Source: Burkholderia cepacia ATCC 25416 (GTDB lineage: Bacteria; Pseudomonadota; Gammaproteobacteria; Burkholderiales; Burkholderiaceae). From it: 64,000 bases of DNA. Of this stretch, positions 15,879 to 23,867 are shown one piece after another; the first letter of the stretch is position 1, and the number at the start of each line of letters is the position of its first letter. The notes under the pieces were generated by a model, which worked only from the letters and a program-made list of their open reading frames with translations, was not told the origin of the DNA and ran no database searches. The position numbers and the translations under genes were made by a program. Location of the stretch: assembly GCF_001411495.1 (NCBI RefSeq), contig NZ_CP012984.1, forward strand, positions 1 to 64,000, written 5' to 3'.

Positions 15879-17140
15879 GGCGTCGCCCCCCCGCTCGCCT
15901 GCAGCGTCGCGTCAGGCGCTTCGCGATACGTGACTTCCTTGCGGCGCTTGACGCGGATCGTGTTGCCGTCGGCCGTCACGGTGAACAGGTCGGACGTGCC
16001 TTCGAACATGAAGTAGCGGCCCTTCTGCTCGCCGATGCCCAGGTTCCGCGCGTCCGTCACGCCGACCCGCACGACCGATTCCGCGAACTTGAAGTACGTG
16101 CGTCCCTCGCGGTCGAACACGGCTTCGAGCTTTGCCGCGTTCGGTTGATCGAAGTCGTAGACCGTCTTCGCGTCGCGCGTCACCTCGACGCGGTTTGTCG
16201 CGTCGGCCACGATGAAACGTTCCGCGCGGTCGATCGTCATCACGCTCTTGACCTCATCCCAGCTGGTGCGCAACGCCTTCCCGTCCGGCGTCTTGAACGT
16301 GACGGTCTTCGCCGGTTTCGCCGTGAAGCGGATCTGCGTATGCGTGTCGTCGCCATCACGGATCGCCTGCGCGCCAAAGCGCTCGGCGAGCCGCGACACT
16401 GGCGGCGGTTCGGCTGTGACACGCGCGACGACGCGATTCATGCCGGCTTCGTCGGCATCGCCGCCGGACGACGCATAGTTCAACGCCGCCGACTTCGGCG
16501 CATCGCGATGCAGCCGCACATGCCGCCCACCGAAATCGACGTCCGCGTACAGCCCGGTTTGCGTCATCAAACGATCGAGCGCCTGCATCCAGTTCTCGCC
16601 ATCGCGCGTCGCGAACAACTCCGAGGTCGTCAGGTCGACGTCCTTCTGCGCCGAGCCCGTCCACCCCTGCGGAACGAGCGACTTGACCACGTTGCCGACC
16701 GGCATCGACGCATGAAGCGCGCGAACCGGCGCGAGCGCCGAGCGCGTACCGATCAACACCAGGCGGTTCGTGAAGCCATCGAATCCGGCCGGTTGATCGT
16801 CCTTCATCGCGGCGAGTGCGCCGGTCCCGCCGATGAAGGTGTTCGCCTTCTTCCAGCGTGCGGTAGCCGAATGGGCGCCGACCTTGTAGGTGATCGACGC
16901 CGGCGTCCCTTCGACGACCACGTACGGGCCTTCGGTATGGCCCCCTTCAGCAACGATAATTTGTCCCGCGCGTGGCTGAATATAGGTCTTCGCTCCGTCG
17001 TTGAAGATCAGCGCCGGTCGCTCGGAAATGCCGCCGAGGATGTCGTAGTCGAAGTCGAACGGATCGGTGTTCGCCGCCGATGCGGCGGCACACACGATCG
17101 CCGACGCGGCGCACGCGAGAATCTTGGTCGTGTGCTTCAC
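15875..17140 (-). CDS. VirB9-like / TcpQ-like mosaic exported protein
   Basis: The 421-residue protein has a signal peptide ending near residue 22. Residues about 35-100 (RPALIFNDGAKTYIQPRAGQ) resemble the C-terminal domain of VirB9/TrbG. Residues about 145-220 (ALHASMPVGNVVKSLVPQGW) look like a TcpQ or secretin N0 domain. A second VirB9-type segment (about 290-400, AKLEAVFDREGRTYFKFA) follows. I know of no standard T4SS protein with this order. It may bridge the VirB9/VirB10 core to the PilN-like secretin. Both ends overlap neighbouring genes by four bases. The domain reading is by eye. Confidence 0.6.
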   Translation of the reverse strand: MKHTTKILACAASAIVCAAASAANTDPFDFDYDILGGISERPALIFNDGAKTYIQPRAGQIIVAEGGHTEGPYVVVEGTPASITYKVGAHSATARWKKANTFIGGTGALAAMKDDQPAGFDGFTNRLVLIGTRSALAPVRALHASMPVGNVVKSLVPQGWTGSAQKDVDLTTSELFATRDGENWMQALDRLMTQTGLYADVDFGGRHVRLHRDAPKSAALNYASSGGDADEAGMNRVVARVTAEPPPVSRLAERFGAQAIRDGDDTHTQIRFTAKPAKTVTFKTPDGKALRTSWDEVKSVMTIDRAERFIVADATNRVEVTRDAKTVYDFDQPNAAKLEAVFDREGRTYFKFAESVVRVGVTDARNLGIGEQKGRYFMFEGTSDLFTVTADGNTIRVKRRKEVTYREAPDATLQASGGATP

Positions 17141-17943
17141 AGGCCTGCCTCGATCAGGGAAAGGTGTCGAACGAACCGTGCAAGGTATGACCGACCGGGA
17201 TTGGGATTCGCGCTGTGGTAATAAGCGACGGCCTTCGCCACAGAGTCAGTCCGCGCAAAGTTCTCGGTCAAAATCGCCTCGGCCACCGCGACGTTGGTGG
17301 CCGGGGCGAGTGCGTCCCACGCCGACGCGAAACGCTTGCCGTGATACCGCCAGTTCACCTGCATGAGGCCGACGTCAAAATCCATTCGACCGCCAGCGAG
17401 CAGCGCCTCGATGGCCTTGTACGCCTCTTCACGCGACTTGAAAAAGAAGCCCTGCCCGGCGACATTCAGCGTCCACGGCCACGCGCGGCCGCGGTAGTTC
17501 GATTCATTCAGCGCGATGCCGGCGAGGATCTTGGGATCGACGTTGGTGTGCAGCAGCTCGAACGGGACGACCGCACGGGAGCAGGCCCACCCACCTCGCC
17601 GCTCCGCAACCGCTGCCTGCGCACCGTCATCCAGCACGAGCGGCTGGAGCCAACCGCGGTCGATGAAAAGGTCGTCCAGTGCGACATCGTGGCCGTCGAT
17701 CGCGACCGTGATGCCCGCTTCGCCCGAGCTTCGTACGGGCTGGCCGATCAACGGCGATGCCCATTCGACGAACGCATCGAGTCCGCAGTAATAGACCGGC
17801 TTGCCCGGCAGCATCGCCACGCGGCGCACCGCGCCATCCTGAATGACGACGCTCACCGGGCTGATCACCTGCGCGATCACCGCCGAATGCGCGTATGCGC
17901 TCGCCAATGCCACTACGGCCGCGAAAGCCATGCGCTTGATCAT
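17137..17943 (-). CDS. Second lytic transglycosylase domain protein (268 aa)
   Basis: An exported protein with a signal peptide (MIKRMAFAAVVALASAYAHS). It has an extra N-terminal domain of about 120 residues not found in the smaller transglycosylase, then an SLT-like domain: ILAGIALNESNYRGRAWPWT supplies the catalytic glutamate, MDFDVGLMQVNWRYH the second motif and KAVAYYHSANPNPGRSYLAR the third. It is similar to transglycosylases of conjugative plasmids. Both ends overlap neighbouring genes by four bases, inside the secretion operon. Confidence 0.85.
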   Translation of the reverse strand: MIKRMAFAAVVALASAYAHSAVIAQVISPVSVVIQDGAVRRVAMLPGKPVYYCGLDAFVEWASPLIGQPVRSSGEAGITVAIDGHDVALDDLFIDRGWLQPLVLDDGAQAAVAERRGGWACSRAVVPFELLHTNVDPKILAGIALNESNYRGRAWPWTLNVAGQGFFFKSREEAYKAIEALLAGGRMDFDVGLMQVNWRYHGKRFASAWDALAPATNVAVAEAILTENFARTDSVAKAVAYYHSANPNPGRSYLARFVRHLSLIEAGL

Positions 17944-19214
17944 CGTGGCTCCCGGTACGGCTCGAGCACCATGTCGCGATTGATCTTCATCATGAAGTGT
18001 CGTTTGCCCGGCTTCGACGAAATAGTCGGCGGAATGTTCTTGTACCGATCGAGCACCGACTGTGCGGTTTGCGCCGCGATCTGACCGCCCGTGCTGCCCA
18101 CAGTGGTGACGCCAAGCGGGCCAGACGTCGTGCTCTGATCGCTATTGCTGAAGGCGCGAACCAGAATGGCAGTCAGGAACGAGGTCGAGTAAATCTTGAA
18201 GAAGTGGTTGTTCACGTCACCACTGAAGCCGGCCGTGCCATCGCCGTCGGCACCTTGTGCGCCGTACAACGGGACGTGCTTGCCGTTCGGCAGCCGCATC
18301 TCCGCGCCGGCGACGAGAATCGACTCCTGCCCAGGCTGAATGTCCGAGCTATAGGGCGCAACGATCGTGGTGCCCCACGGAATAACGAGGCAACGCCCGT
18401 CACCGTTGTTCGCGTACACATCGCTTTCGACGATCAGCGACGCGGTGCCAGGGCGATCCGAGTTGAGCGCTTCGTTCGAGAGAACCGGAATCTTTGCCGG
18501 CGGCGACAGCGTGCAGCCGTGCGACTGGCCGACAAATCCAGTTCGCGCGAAATCCTTGTCGCCCTCGCTCAGCTGCGCGACGTCGTGCATGAATGCGTTG
18601 TCGCGTTGTTGCGTCGTCATCGGTCCTGCCGCCTGCCCTCCGCGTGATGCGAGTGCAGCCTGCGCCGTCGCTTCTTTCATGGCAGCGTCTTGAGCGGCCG
18701 CCTGCTGGAGCAGCATCTGTTGCGGCGAGATCATGCCGTTCGGTAGTTGCGGCTGCTGCGGCTGGGCGTCCTTGACCTTGACGCCCGGACGGAAGATCGG
18801 CGACACGTAGATGGTGTCCTGGTCGTTCTCCGCCTTGAGTTCGCTGGTGCCAGCACTTGGCAGGACAGCGTCGGCCGAGAGGGTCGGCTTCTTCGCACTC
18901 GCGGCGGCTGCCGCGCTTGCAGCCGCCGCTGCTTCAGCAGCGCGTCGACGTGCTTCGGCCTGCTGCTGCTCGATGATCTTGTCGACGTCAGCTTTGTCGC
19001 GGTCGCCCTTGTCGACCGCCTCGGCCGCACGTTCACGCTTGGCCTTCAGCGCGTCGGCCTCCGCCTTGTTTGCCTCAACCGTCTGCGTGTAGAAGCCCAA
19101 CGAGCCAATGCCAAGAGCAGCAATCGCGCCGATCGCAATCATGATGTTGCGCGGCACCTTGCCCTTGAACAAGGCTTTCTCTTCCGGGCTGCTCGGATCG
19201 ATCTGCTTTGCCAT
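17940..19214 (-). CDS. virB10: VirB10/TrbI family T4SS channel protein
   Basis: The 424-residue protein has a short cytoplasmic N-terminus, one membrane helix (IMIAIGAIAALGIGSLGFYT, about 24-43), a long Ala/Glu coiled coil and Pro/Gln-rich linker (about 45-200), and the TrbI/VirB10 beta-barrel domain. The last includes GTASLIVESDVYANNGDGRC, IPWGTTIVAPYSSDIQPGQE and LPNGKHVPLYGAQGADGDGT. VirB10 spans both membranes and transmits ATP-driven changes from the inner-membrane ATPases, none of which are in this window. It starts seven bases after virB9. Confidence 0.92.
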   Translation of the reverse strand: MAKQIDPSSPEEKALFKGKVPRNIMIAIGAIAALGIGSLGFYTQTVEANKAEADALKAKRERAAEAVDKGDRDKADVDKIIEQQQAEARRRAAEAAAAASAAAAASAKKPTLSADAVLPSAGTSELKAENDQDTIYVSPIFRPGVKVKDAQPQQPQLPNGMISPQQMLLQQAAAQDAAMKEATAQAALASRGGQAAGPMTTQQRDNAFMHDVAQLSEGDKDFARTGFVGQSHGCTLSPPAKIPVLSNEALNSDRPGTASLIVESDVYANNGDGRCLVIPWGTTIVAPYSSDIQPGQESILVAGAEMRLPNGKHVPLYGAQGADGDGTAGFSGDVNNHFFKIYSTSFLTAILVRAFSNSDQSTTSGPLGVTTVGSTGGQIAAQTAQSVLDRYKNIPPTISSKPGKRHFMMKINRDMVLEPYREPR

Positions 19215-19221
19215 ACCGACC

Positions 19222-20097
19222 TCAGAAACCGAAGAGACCGCGACGACCGCGGGTGATCGTCACTTCTTCGCCTGGTCGCGTGAGCTTCACTTCGTCAGCC
19301 AGTCGCTGGATGACGATATACGGCCCACGGCGGATGAAGTTCGGGCTGACGATATCGCCACCATCGTTGATGGTCGGCACGGCATACGGGGTACGCGGCG
19401 GCATCCGAATCCAGATGAACGTGCCATCGTCGAAGACGGTCTCCGGTTTGAGCGAGCTCGTGCCGGAGACGGTGTATTCGAAGTTCAGCTTGTCGGGCGG
19501 CACACCGATCGGCCCAGAATCCGATTGACCAGCGTGGTCGGCATCGCGATCGTTGCCGGCGGCATTCCCGCGCGTGCGCACTTTCGCCATCAGCGAATTC
19601 GGGTAGTTGAAGCGGACGTTCTGATAGAACAGGCCTCCGAGCGGCGACGATACGAGGGTCAGCTCGTACTCGCGCTTGTTCGTGCTCAGATGCAGGGTGT
19701 TGACGAGACCGGGCTTCGTCGGCTTGACGTACACGTGGTTTGCGCCGTCCGTATCGATGACCCACTGGACCGAATCGCCCATCGCCGGCTCACTGATCAG
19801 GCTCTCGCCGCGCTCCAGCTCGATCGTCGTGAGCTTCAGCGGCGCCGTCATCACGCGGTAGATCTGATCACGGCTGTACGGAAAGACAGCCATGCGCGCG
19901 TCACCGGGCATCGTGATGGGATCAGCGCCGGAGTTGTACGGATTCACCGGGCTCATCGCGTCGCCGATGATGCTGCCGACATCGAAACCGGGAATCGGCG
20001 AAACAGGACTCGCGGCAGTCTTTGCGGCGAACGCATTGGCCGACGCCGCGATCAACGCGAGCGTGCCCCAGGTCAAGAGGGAACGTGGTCGTTTCAT
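19222..20097 (-). CDS. virB9: VirB9/TrbG family T4SS outer-membrane core protein
   Basis: A 291-residue exported protein with a signal peptide (cut near residue 25). The N-terminal domain has YNSGADPITMPGDARMAVFPYSRDQIYRV and the C-terminal domain FDDGTFIWIRMPPRTPYAVP followed by RRGPYIVIQRLADEVKLTRPGE, the standard VirB9/TrbG/CagX pattern. With VirB10 it forms the ring complex in the outer membrane. The insert with DRDADHAGQSDSGP in the middle is a low-complexity linker. Its start overlaps the virB8 stop (ATGA). Confidence 0.92.
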   Translation of the reverse strand: MKRPRSLLTWGTLALIAASANAFAAKTAASPVSPIPGFDVGSIIGDAMSPVNPYNSGADPITMPGDARMAVFPYSRDQIYRVMTAPLKLTTIELERGESLISEPAMGDSVQWVIDTDGANHVYVKPTKPGLVNTLHLSTNKREYELTLVSSPLGGLFYQNVRFNYPNSLMAKVRTRGNAAGNDRDADHAGQSDSGPIGVPPDKLNFEYTVSGTSSLKPETVFDDGTFIWIRMPPRTPYAVPTINDGGDIVSPNFIRRGPYIVIQRLADEVKLTRPGEEVTITRGRRGLFGF

Positions 20098-20810
20098 GCG
20101 CCTGTTTTTTGCAGAGTGAAGAACGGGTAGTAGAGGCCGTACGGATTCGTGCCAAGGACGTCTTCCGCGGTCGGAGGAATGATTTGGTAACGCATCGTCA
20201 GCGCGAAGCGGACATCGACAGGCTTGTCGGTGGGCGATTGCCGGGTCGAGGTCGTGAATTCGACGACGACGGTCGAATCCTCGAGCAGCGAGACGTTGGT
20301 GACCTTCGGCTCACGGACCAGCTTCGGATTGGTCGTGATCTGGTCGAACGGCTTGTCGTCGCTGATCCACGACGCGAATTGGTTCTTCGCGTTGCCGACC
20401 ATCTTGGCTTTGACGGCGTTGATGTTCTTGGCGAGGCGGGAGGTGCGAATATCGTCGGTGAGAACCGGCTCGATCGTGAACCAGTGCTCGACGTCCTGTT
20501 TGATCGCCGTGCGTTTCGCCTGATCGTCGGGGTTGTACGCGGCCAGTTGCTTGACCAACGGATTACCGCCAGCATCCGACGAGACACCATAGGCCCTCAC
20601 AACCGACGGTGGCGGCTGCCGGGTGTACACCGCACCGCCCGCGATAATGGCGAGGACGAAACAGAAGGTCTTCCAATGATTGGCTTCGACGCGCAGACGT
20701 GTCCCCTGATCGAAGATGATCTTTTCGGGATCGTCGTTCGAGTAGTGGCCGGGCGCCGGCGACAGGGCGACCTGCTTCTTGCTACGGGGAAAGAGTCGGG
20801 GGAGTCGCAT
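20094..20810 (-). CDS. virB8: VirB8/TrbF family T4SS inner-membrane protein
   Basis: A 238-residue bitopic protein with one membrane helix (WKTFCFVLAIIAGGAVYT, about 45-63) and a periplasmic NTF2-like VirB8 domain (KRTAIKQDVEHWFTIEPVLT; SWISDDKPFDQITTNPKLV; VVVEFTTSTRQSPTDKPVDVRFALTMRYQI). It is the first gene of the operon. The ATG at 20810 is chosen for length and because the 57 upstream in-frame codons look untranslated; the ribosome site is weak. The regulatory region with an 18-bp palindrome is upstream. Confidence 0.87.
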   Translation of the reverse strand: MRLPRLFPRSKKQVALSPAPGHYSNDDPEKIIFDQGTRLRVEANHWKTFCFVLAIIAGGAVYTRQPPPSVVRAYGVSSDAGGNPLVKQLAAYNPDDQAKRTAIKQDVEHWFTIEPVLTDDIRTSRLAKNINAVKAKMVGNAKNQFASWISDDKPFDQITTNPKLVREPKVTNVSLLEDSTVVVEFTTSTRQSPTDKPVDVRFALTMRYQIIPPTAEDVLGTNPYGLYYPFFTLQKTGA

Positions 20811-21210
20811 CACGGAGTTCCAATTGGGACGGATCAATTGGAACAGCCGGGGCGACAACGGCACGTGGGAAAAGAGCTGTGATTTCAGGGACCTTTTCGC
20901 GACACCAGGAAACGCTGGCAATCGGAGCCACAGCGCGTAACTGGTTGAGGGGCGTAGGGAAAAAAGCCCTATGAAAATCACGAGCTTTTGGGTCTTGCGT
21001 TTATGAACACGCCGATAGAATTAGTTCGCCGTTGTTGCACGCGTTGCACGCAGCACTCTGGTGGTGACGAGACGGCAGGCATTCGCAAATCATTGTTTTT
21101 GCACGATTCTCGACCCAGTCCTCGTTCGAGGAATCCAGATGCGCCCCTCAACCGGTTGAGGGACATTTCTTAGAAACAACAACAATGACGATCAACGATC
21201 GTCGACTCCT
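20811..21210. promoter_or_regulatory. Divergent regulatory region with an 18-bp palindromic operator
   Basis: This 400-base gap separates the minus-strand secretion operon from the plus-strand KorB-like gene. CCCTCAACCGGTTGAGGG at 21145-21162 is a perfect palindrome, and a half-site GGTTGAGGGG occurs at 20943-20952, nearer the virB8 start. No gene is apparent. The arrangement suggests one dimeric repressor acting on both directions; the adjacent HTH protein is the obvious candidate, by inference. Promoter boxes are not clear enough to place. Confidence 0.6.
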
Positions 21211-21786
21211 ATGACCTGTTCCAATTCGTGTAATAGTTCGGCCGCTGAGAAAGCAGGCATCCCGCGCGATCGCCTGGCCGCGATCGCGCGACATGAGGAT
21301 CTCCGCAGGGCTGGCTCTCCACCCGTTGTGCTGGGCACGTTCTATCGGGTGCAGTTGGATCGGCGGCTCTGGCCGAGTCAAGCAACGCTGGCTGTGGACT
21401 TCAACGTGTCGAAGGCAATTGTCACACGGTCTATCCAAGCCTCTTTGCTTCCACCCGAAGTGGTCGCCTCGTTCGGCGGGCCATGTCAAGTCTCGTACCG
21501 GACAGCAGAAATCGCTACGAAACTGATCCGGGAAGTCGGTAAGGATCTTGTCACGCGAAGGGCTCTATCCGTGCCGGCCAACATTGCTCCATCGAAAGTG
21601 ATATCGATACTGTCTACGGGCGTAGTCCAAGCCGGAGACGGTGTTGAACTTCGATTGTCGCTTGGGCCAAACGGCAGGCATCTCAGAATCGATGTGCCTC
21701 AAATCGATCTCGTAGTTCCCCATCTTCCCCTACTGCAGGATCTGCTGAACGCTCTCCTTCCGTCGGTCCTTCCTCGCAGACGCTGA
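21211..21786 (+). CDS. ParB/KorB-like HTH protein (191 aa)
   Basis: A central segment, RLWPSQATLAVDFNVSKAIVTRSIQASLLPPEVVASFGGP followed by SYRTAEIATKLIRE, has the helix-turn-helix pattern of ParB/KorB DNA-binding domains (SQxxLAxxxxVSKxxVxRxIxxxxLP). The N-terminal ParB nuclease-like CTP-binding box (GExRxxA) is absent, so this is not a full ParB. It is read divergently from the secretion operon, directly next to the iteron origin, and after a perfect 18-bp palindrome. Likely a plasmid regulator of transfer or copy number. A start a few codons upstream or downstream is possible. Confidence 0.7.
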   Translation: MTCSNSCNSSAAEKAGIPRDRLAAIARHEDLRRAGSPPVVLGTFYRVQLDRRLWPSQATLAVDFNVSKAIVTRSIQASLLPPEVVASFGGPCQVSYRTAEIATKLIREVGKDLVTRRALSVPANIAPSKVISILSTGVVQAGDGVELRLSLGPNGRHLRIDVPQIDLVVPHLPLLQDLLNALLPSVLPRRR

Positions 21787-22606
21787 CGGTACTTGCCGAT
21801 CGGGTGACAAATTCCGACCTCGAGGTAGTTGCCACACGATCGGTGACATTTTCCGACCTGGTCCTTTCGGCAGACTGCGAGGTCGAAATTAGTCTTCGCA
21901 ATGCAATGGTGACGTTTTCCGACCCGCGGTCTATCGAGAGGTGACATATTCCGGCCCACCGCTACAGTCCCTAAAGGTGACGAATTCCGACCCGCTGACT
22001 TACCGCGAACAGTGACATTTTCCGACCTTCTGAGCCCAAACCTCAAAAGTGACGTTTCCCGACCCGGCACGTTGTTCGAAAAGGTGACACGATCCGACCT
22101 GAGGTCGAAACTGATGGTGACAAATTCCGACCCGCTAGTTGTTTTGAGAAGTGACATATTTCGACCTACGGTCGCAGCTTTAATCCTATTTCGTCCGCTA
22201 GCATTCGCGCGAAGAGTGACGTTTTCCGACCCAAGGTCCCGTGCTTTCGATGACTTTTTCCGACCTGCCGTGATGGTTTCTTCGACGATGAACCGTCCCG
22301 GGTCGTCAGACTGACCCTCATGATCTGCTGCAAAGGTGACGTTTTCCGACCTGGCAGTCTGACCCATCGTTGGGAAGCGGACCAACTCGGCAAAAGGTGA
22401 GTGAGTACTTAGTACGTTTTGGCTGGTCGGGTCGGAAAGCGTCACCTTTTGCGCTAGCAAACCCTTCCCTGTGGCGAATCGGCTGTGGTTTGGAGGCGCT
22501 GCAGAGGCTTTGAGGTCGGAAAATGTCACTTTTCAGCGGTGTGGCATACGCTGCAAGTCGGTGTGGGGGGATTTTGTTGTATAGGAACAACTTTCAATCG
22601 GGGCTC

Positions 22607-22654
22607 TTTGTAAGACAGTTTGTAGAACCGTTTGTAAAACCTTTTGTAAACGCT
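22607..22654 (+). repeat. Four tandem AT-rich 12-mers (likely DNA unwinding element)
   Basis: Four exactly phased 12-base units, each starting TTTGTA: 22607-22618, 22619-22630, 22631-22642 and 22643-22654. They lie between the inverted and the distal iterons. AT-rich 12/13-mers beside iterons are the usual melting site of iteron plasmids, so this is the likely opening site for helicase loading. Confidence 0.75.
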
Positions 22655-22697
22655 GTGCCCTGTCTCGCACAGGCTTGTCAGTTATGGCTTTGCGGGG

Positions 22698-22721
22698 CGT
22701 CACAGTCGAGAAACTGTGACG
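22698..22721. repeat. 9-bp inverted repeat in the origin
   Basis: CGTCACAGT and ACTGTGACG form an inverted repeat around a six-base spacer. One arm is the beginning of the iteron at 22716, so it may be a head-to-head RepA half-site or a small hairpin. Confidence 0.55.
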
Positions 22722-22795
22722 TTTACCGGCCTGGTGGTGACGCAATCCGACCCTAAGGAGACGCAAAGCGGGCTGGCAGTGACAAATTTCGACCG

Positions 22796-22804
22796 TTATC
22801 CACA
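22796..22804 (+). promoter_or_regulatory. DnaA box
   Basis: TTATCCACA is a perfect consensus DnaA binding site immediately after the last iteron. It indicates host DnaA takes part in opening this origin. Confidence 0.82.
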
Positions 22805-22812
22805 ACGGTGAC

Positions 22813-22866
22813 TTGCACCCTGAGCATGTCACCTTATAATTGTGACACTCTCCGCTGAAGGTCACC
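22813..22866 (+). promoter_or_regulatory. repA promoter with overlapping inverted autorepressor site
   Basis: TTGCAC (22813-22818) and TATAAT (22835-22840) with a 16-base spacer make a good sigma-70 promoter. GTCAC (22828-22832) and GTGAC (22842-22846) are inverted around the -10 box, and a further GTCACC lies at 22861-22866. These are the first bases of the iteron in head-to-head order, the usual operator where Rep dimers repress their own gene. Confidence 0.78.
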
Positions 22867-22869
22867 TTT

Positions 22870-23751
22870 GTGAACAAAAAGGCAAAAAACCAGTCCGAGC
22901 CTGCCCAGGTCGAGATCGTTGAGCTTGAACCTTTCCAGATCGCGCCCTTGGACGAACCTCCTCTGGACGGTGATGGCCGAGTGCGGGGGACTGTTGCCAT
23001 GAGCCGAGCCCTGGTCAATGCTCAGCAAGGCCTGACCCTTAACGAGAAGCGAGTCATGATGGCGGCGCTGCGATGCATAGACAGCAAGAAGTCACCGTAC
23101 TTGCATGGTAAGGGTAACGGCTATGTGAGTGTTCGTGTTCGAGCCGACGAGTTTGCCGCCCTTGCAGCACTTGCTCCGCGGTCGGGCGAAAAGCAAGCAA
23201 CCGCTGCGTATGAGGGACTGAAGGAAGGCTGTGCGAGTCTTCAAAAGCGTCAACTGACGTATATGGATGGCCCGAGGAAGGTGGTACTGAATTGGGTGTG
23301 GAAGGCGGTTTACCACGAACGAGAAGGATGGGCAGAAGTTTCCTTCTCTCCGGATTTAACCCCCCATATCTTCATGTTGCAGCGGCGTTTCGTCTCGTAT
23401 CAACTTGAGTTTGCCCGAGGGTTACAGTCACTTTACTCATGGCGGCTACTCGAACTGTTGATGCGAGAGCGGGATCGGGGCAGGCTCCTGATCACGTTGG
23501 AAGATTTCCGGCACGTGCTTGAAATCCCGGCGACGTACCGCTTTGCCGACATCAAGCGCCGCGTGATTGAAACCGCTGTGAACGAGCTGAACGCAAAAGC
23601 GGACCTTGTAATTTCCTGGACACCGGTGAAGCTCGGGCGCGCTGTGAATTCGCTCGATTTTAAGTTCATCCAGAATCCGCAAAGCCGCCTAGCGCTGGAT
23701 GGCGAGTTGCCCTTTGAAGAATCAAGTGCAGCGGCAACTGCCGGAAACTGA
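22870..23751 (+). CDS. repA: Replication initiator protein, Rep_3 superfamily (RepA/RepB)
   Basis: A 293-residue initiator with two winged-helix domains. The first runs about residues 45-165 (MSRALVNAQQGLTLNEKRVMMAALRCID). The second runs about 170-270, with FVSYQLEFARGLQSLYSWRLLELLMRERDRGRLLITLEDFRHVLEIP typical of Rep_3 proteins. It binds the upstream iterons as a monomer to start replication and represses its own promoter as a dimer. The GTG start at 22870 fits the promoter and the alignment; the next in-frame ATG would lose the N-terminal tail only. A short gap separates it from convergent parB. Confidence 0.92.
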   Translation: MNKKAKNQSEPAQVEIVELEPFQIAPLDEPPLDGDGRVRGTVAMSRALVNAQQGLTLNEKRVMMAALRCIDSKKSPYLHGKGNGYVSVRVRADEFAALAALAPRSGEKQATAAYEGLKEGCASLQKRQLTYMDGPRKVVLNWVWKAVYHEREGWAEVSFSPDLTPHIFMLQRRFVSYQLEFARGLQSLYSWRLLELLMRERDRGRLLITLEDFRHVLEIPATYRFADIKRRVIETAVNELNAKADLVISWTPVKLGRAVNSLDFKFIQNPQSRLALDGELPFEESSAAATAGN

Positions 23752-23867
23752 AGCGCGACGGTCTCGCAGTAACTCCGTCGCGCTATATTGCTTGTAGTAC
23801 GGCACGGGATGAATGCCAATCTAGCTGCGTTGCCTAACCGGCGGACATACGTGGGTGTCGCACATGC

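Larger units (their letters stand above)
21804..22794 (+). repeat. Replication origin: 18 iterons of a 16-bp motif
   Basis: The motif is about GTGACNNNTTCCGACC. Forward copies begin near 21804, 21843, 21909, 21941, 21977, 22012, 22049, 22084, 22117, 22151, 22216, 22250 (first base A) and 22336. Inverted copies lie at 22430-22445 and 22514-22529. Three more forward copies begin near 22716, 22737 and 22779. Spacing in the main block is mostly 32-40 bases, roughly three to four helical turns. Iterons like these bind Rep_3-type initiators for replication start and handcuffing. The block leads directly to repA at 22870. No protein-coding gene is visible in it. Confidence 0.92.

Noticed and set aside
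21804..22794. Regularly spaced short repeats that could suggest a CRISPR array
   Set aside because: The 16-bp units vary, some are inverted, spacers are short and uneven, no cas genes are present, and a Rep_3 gene follows; these are iterons.
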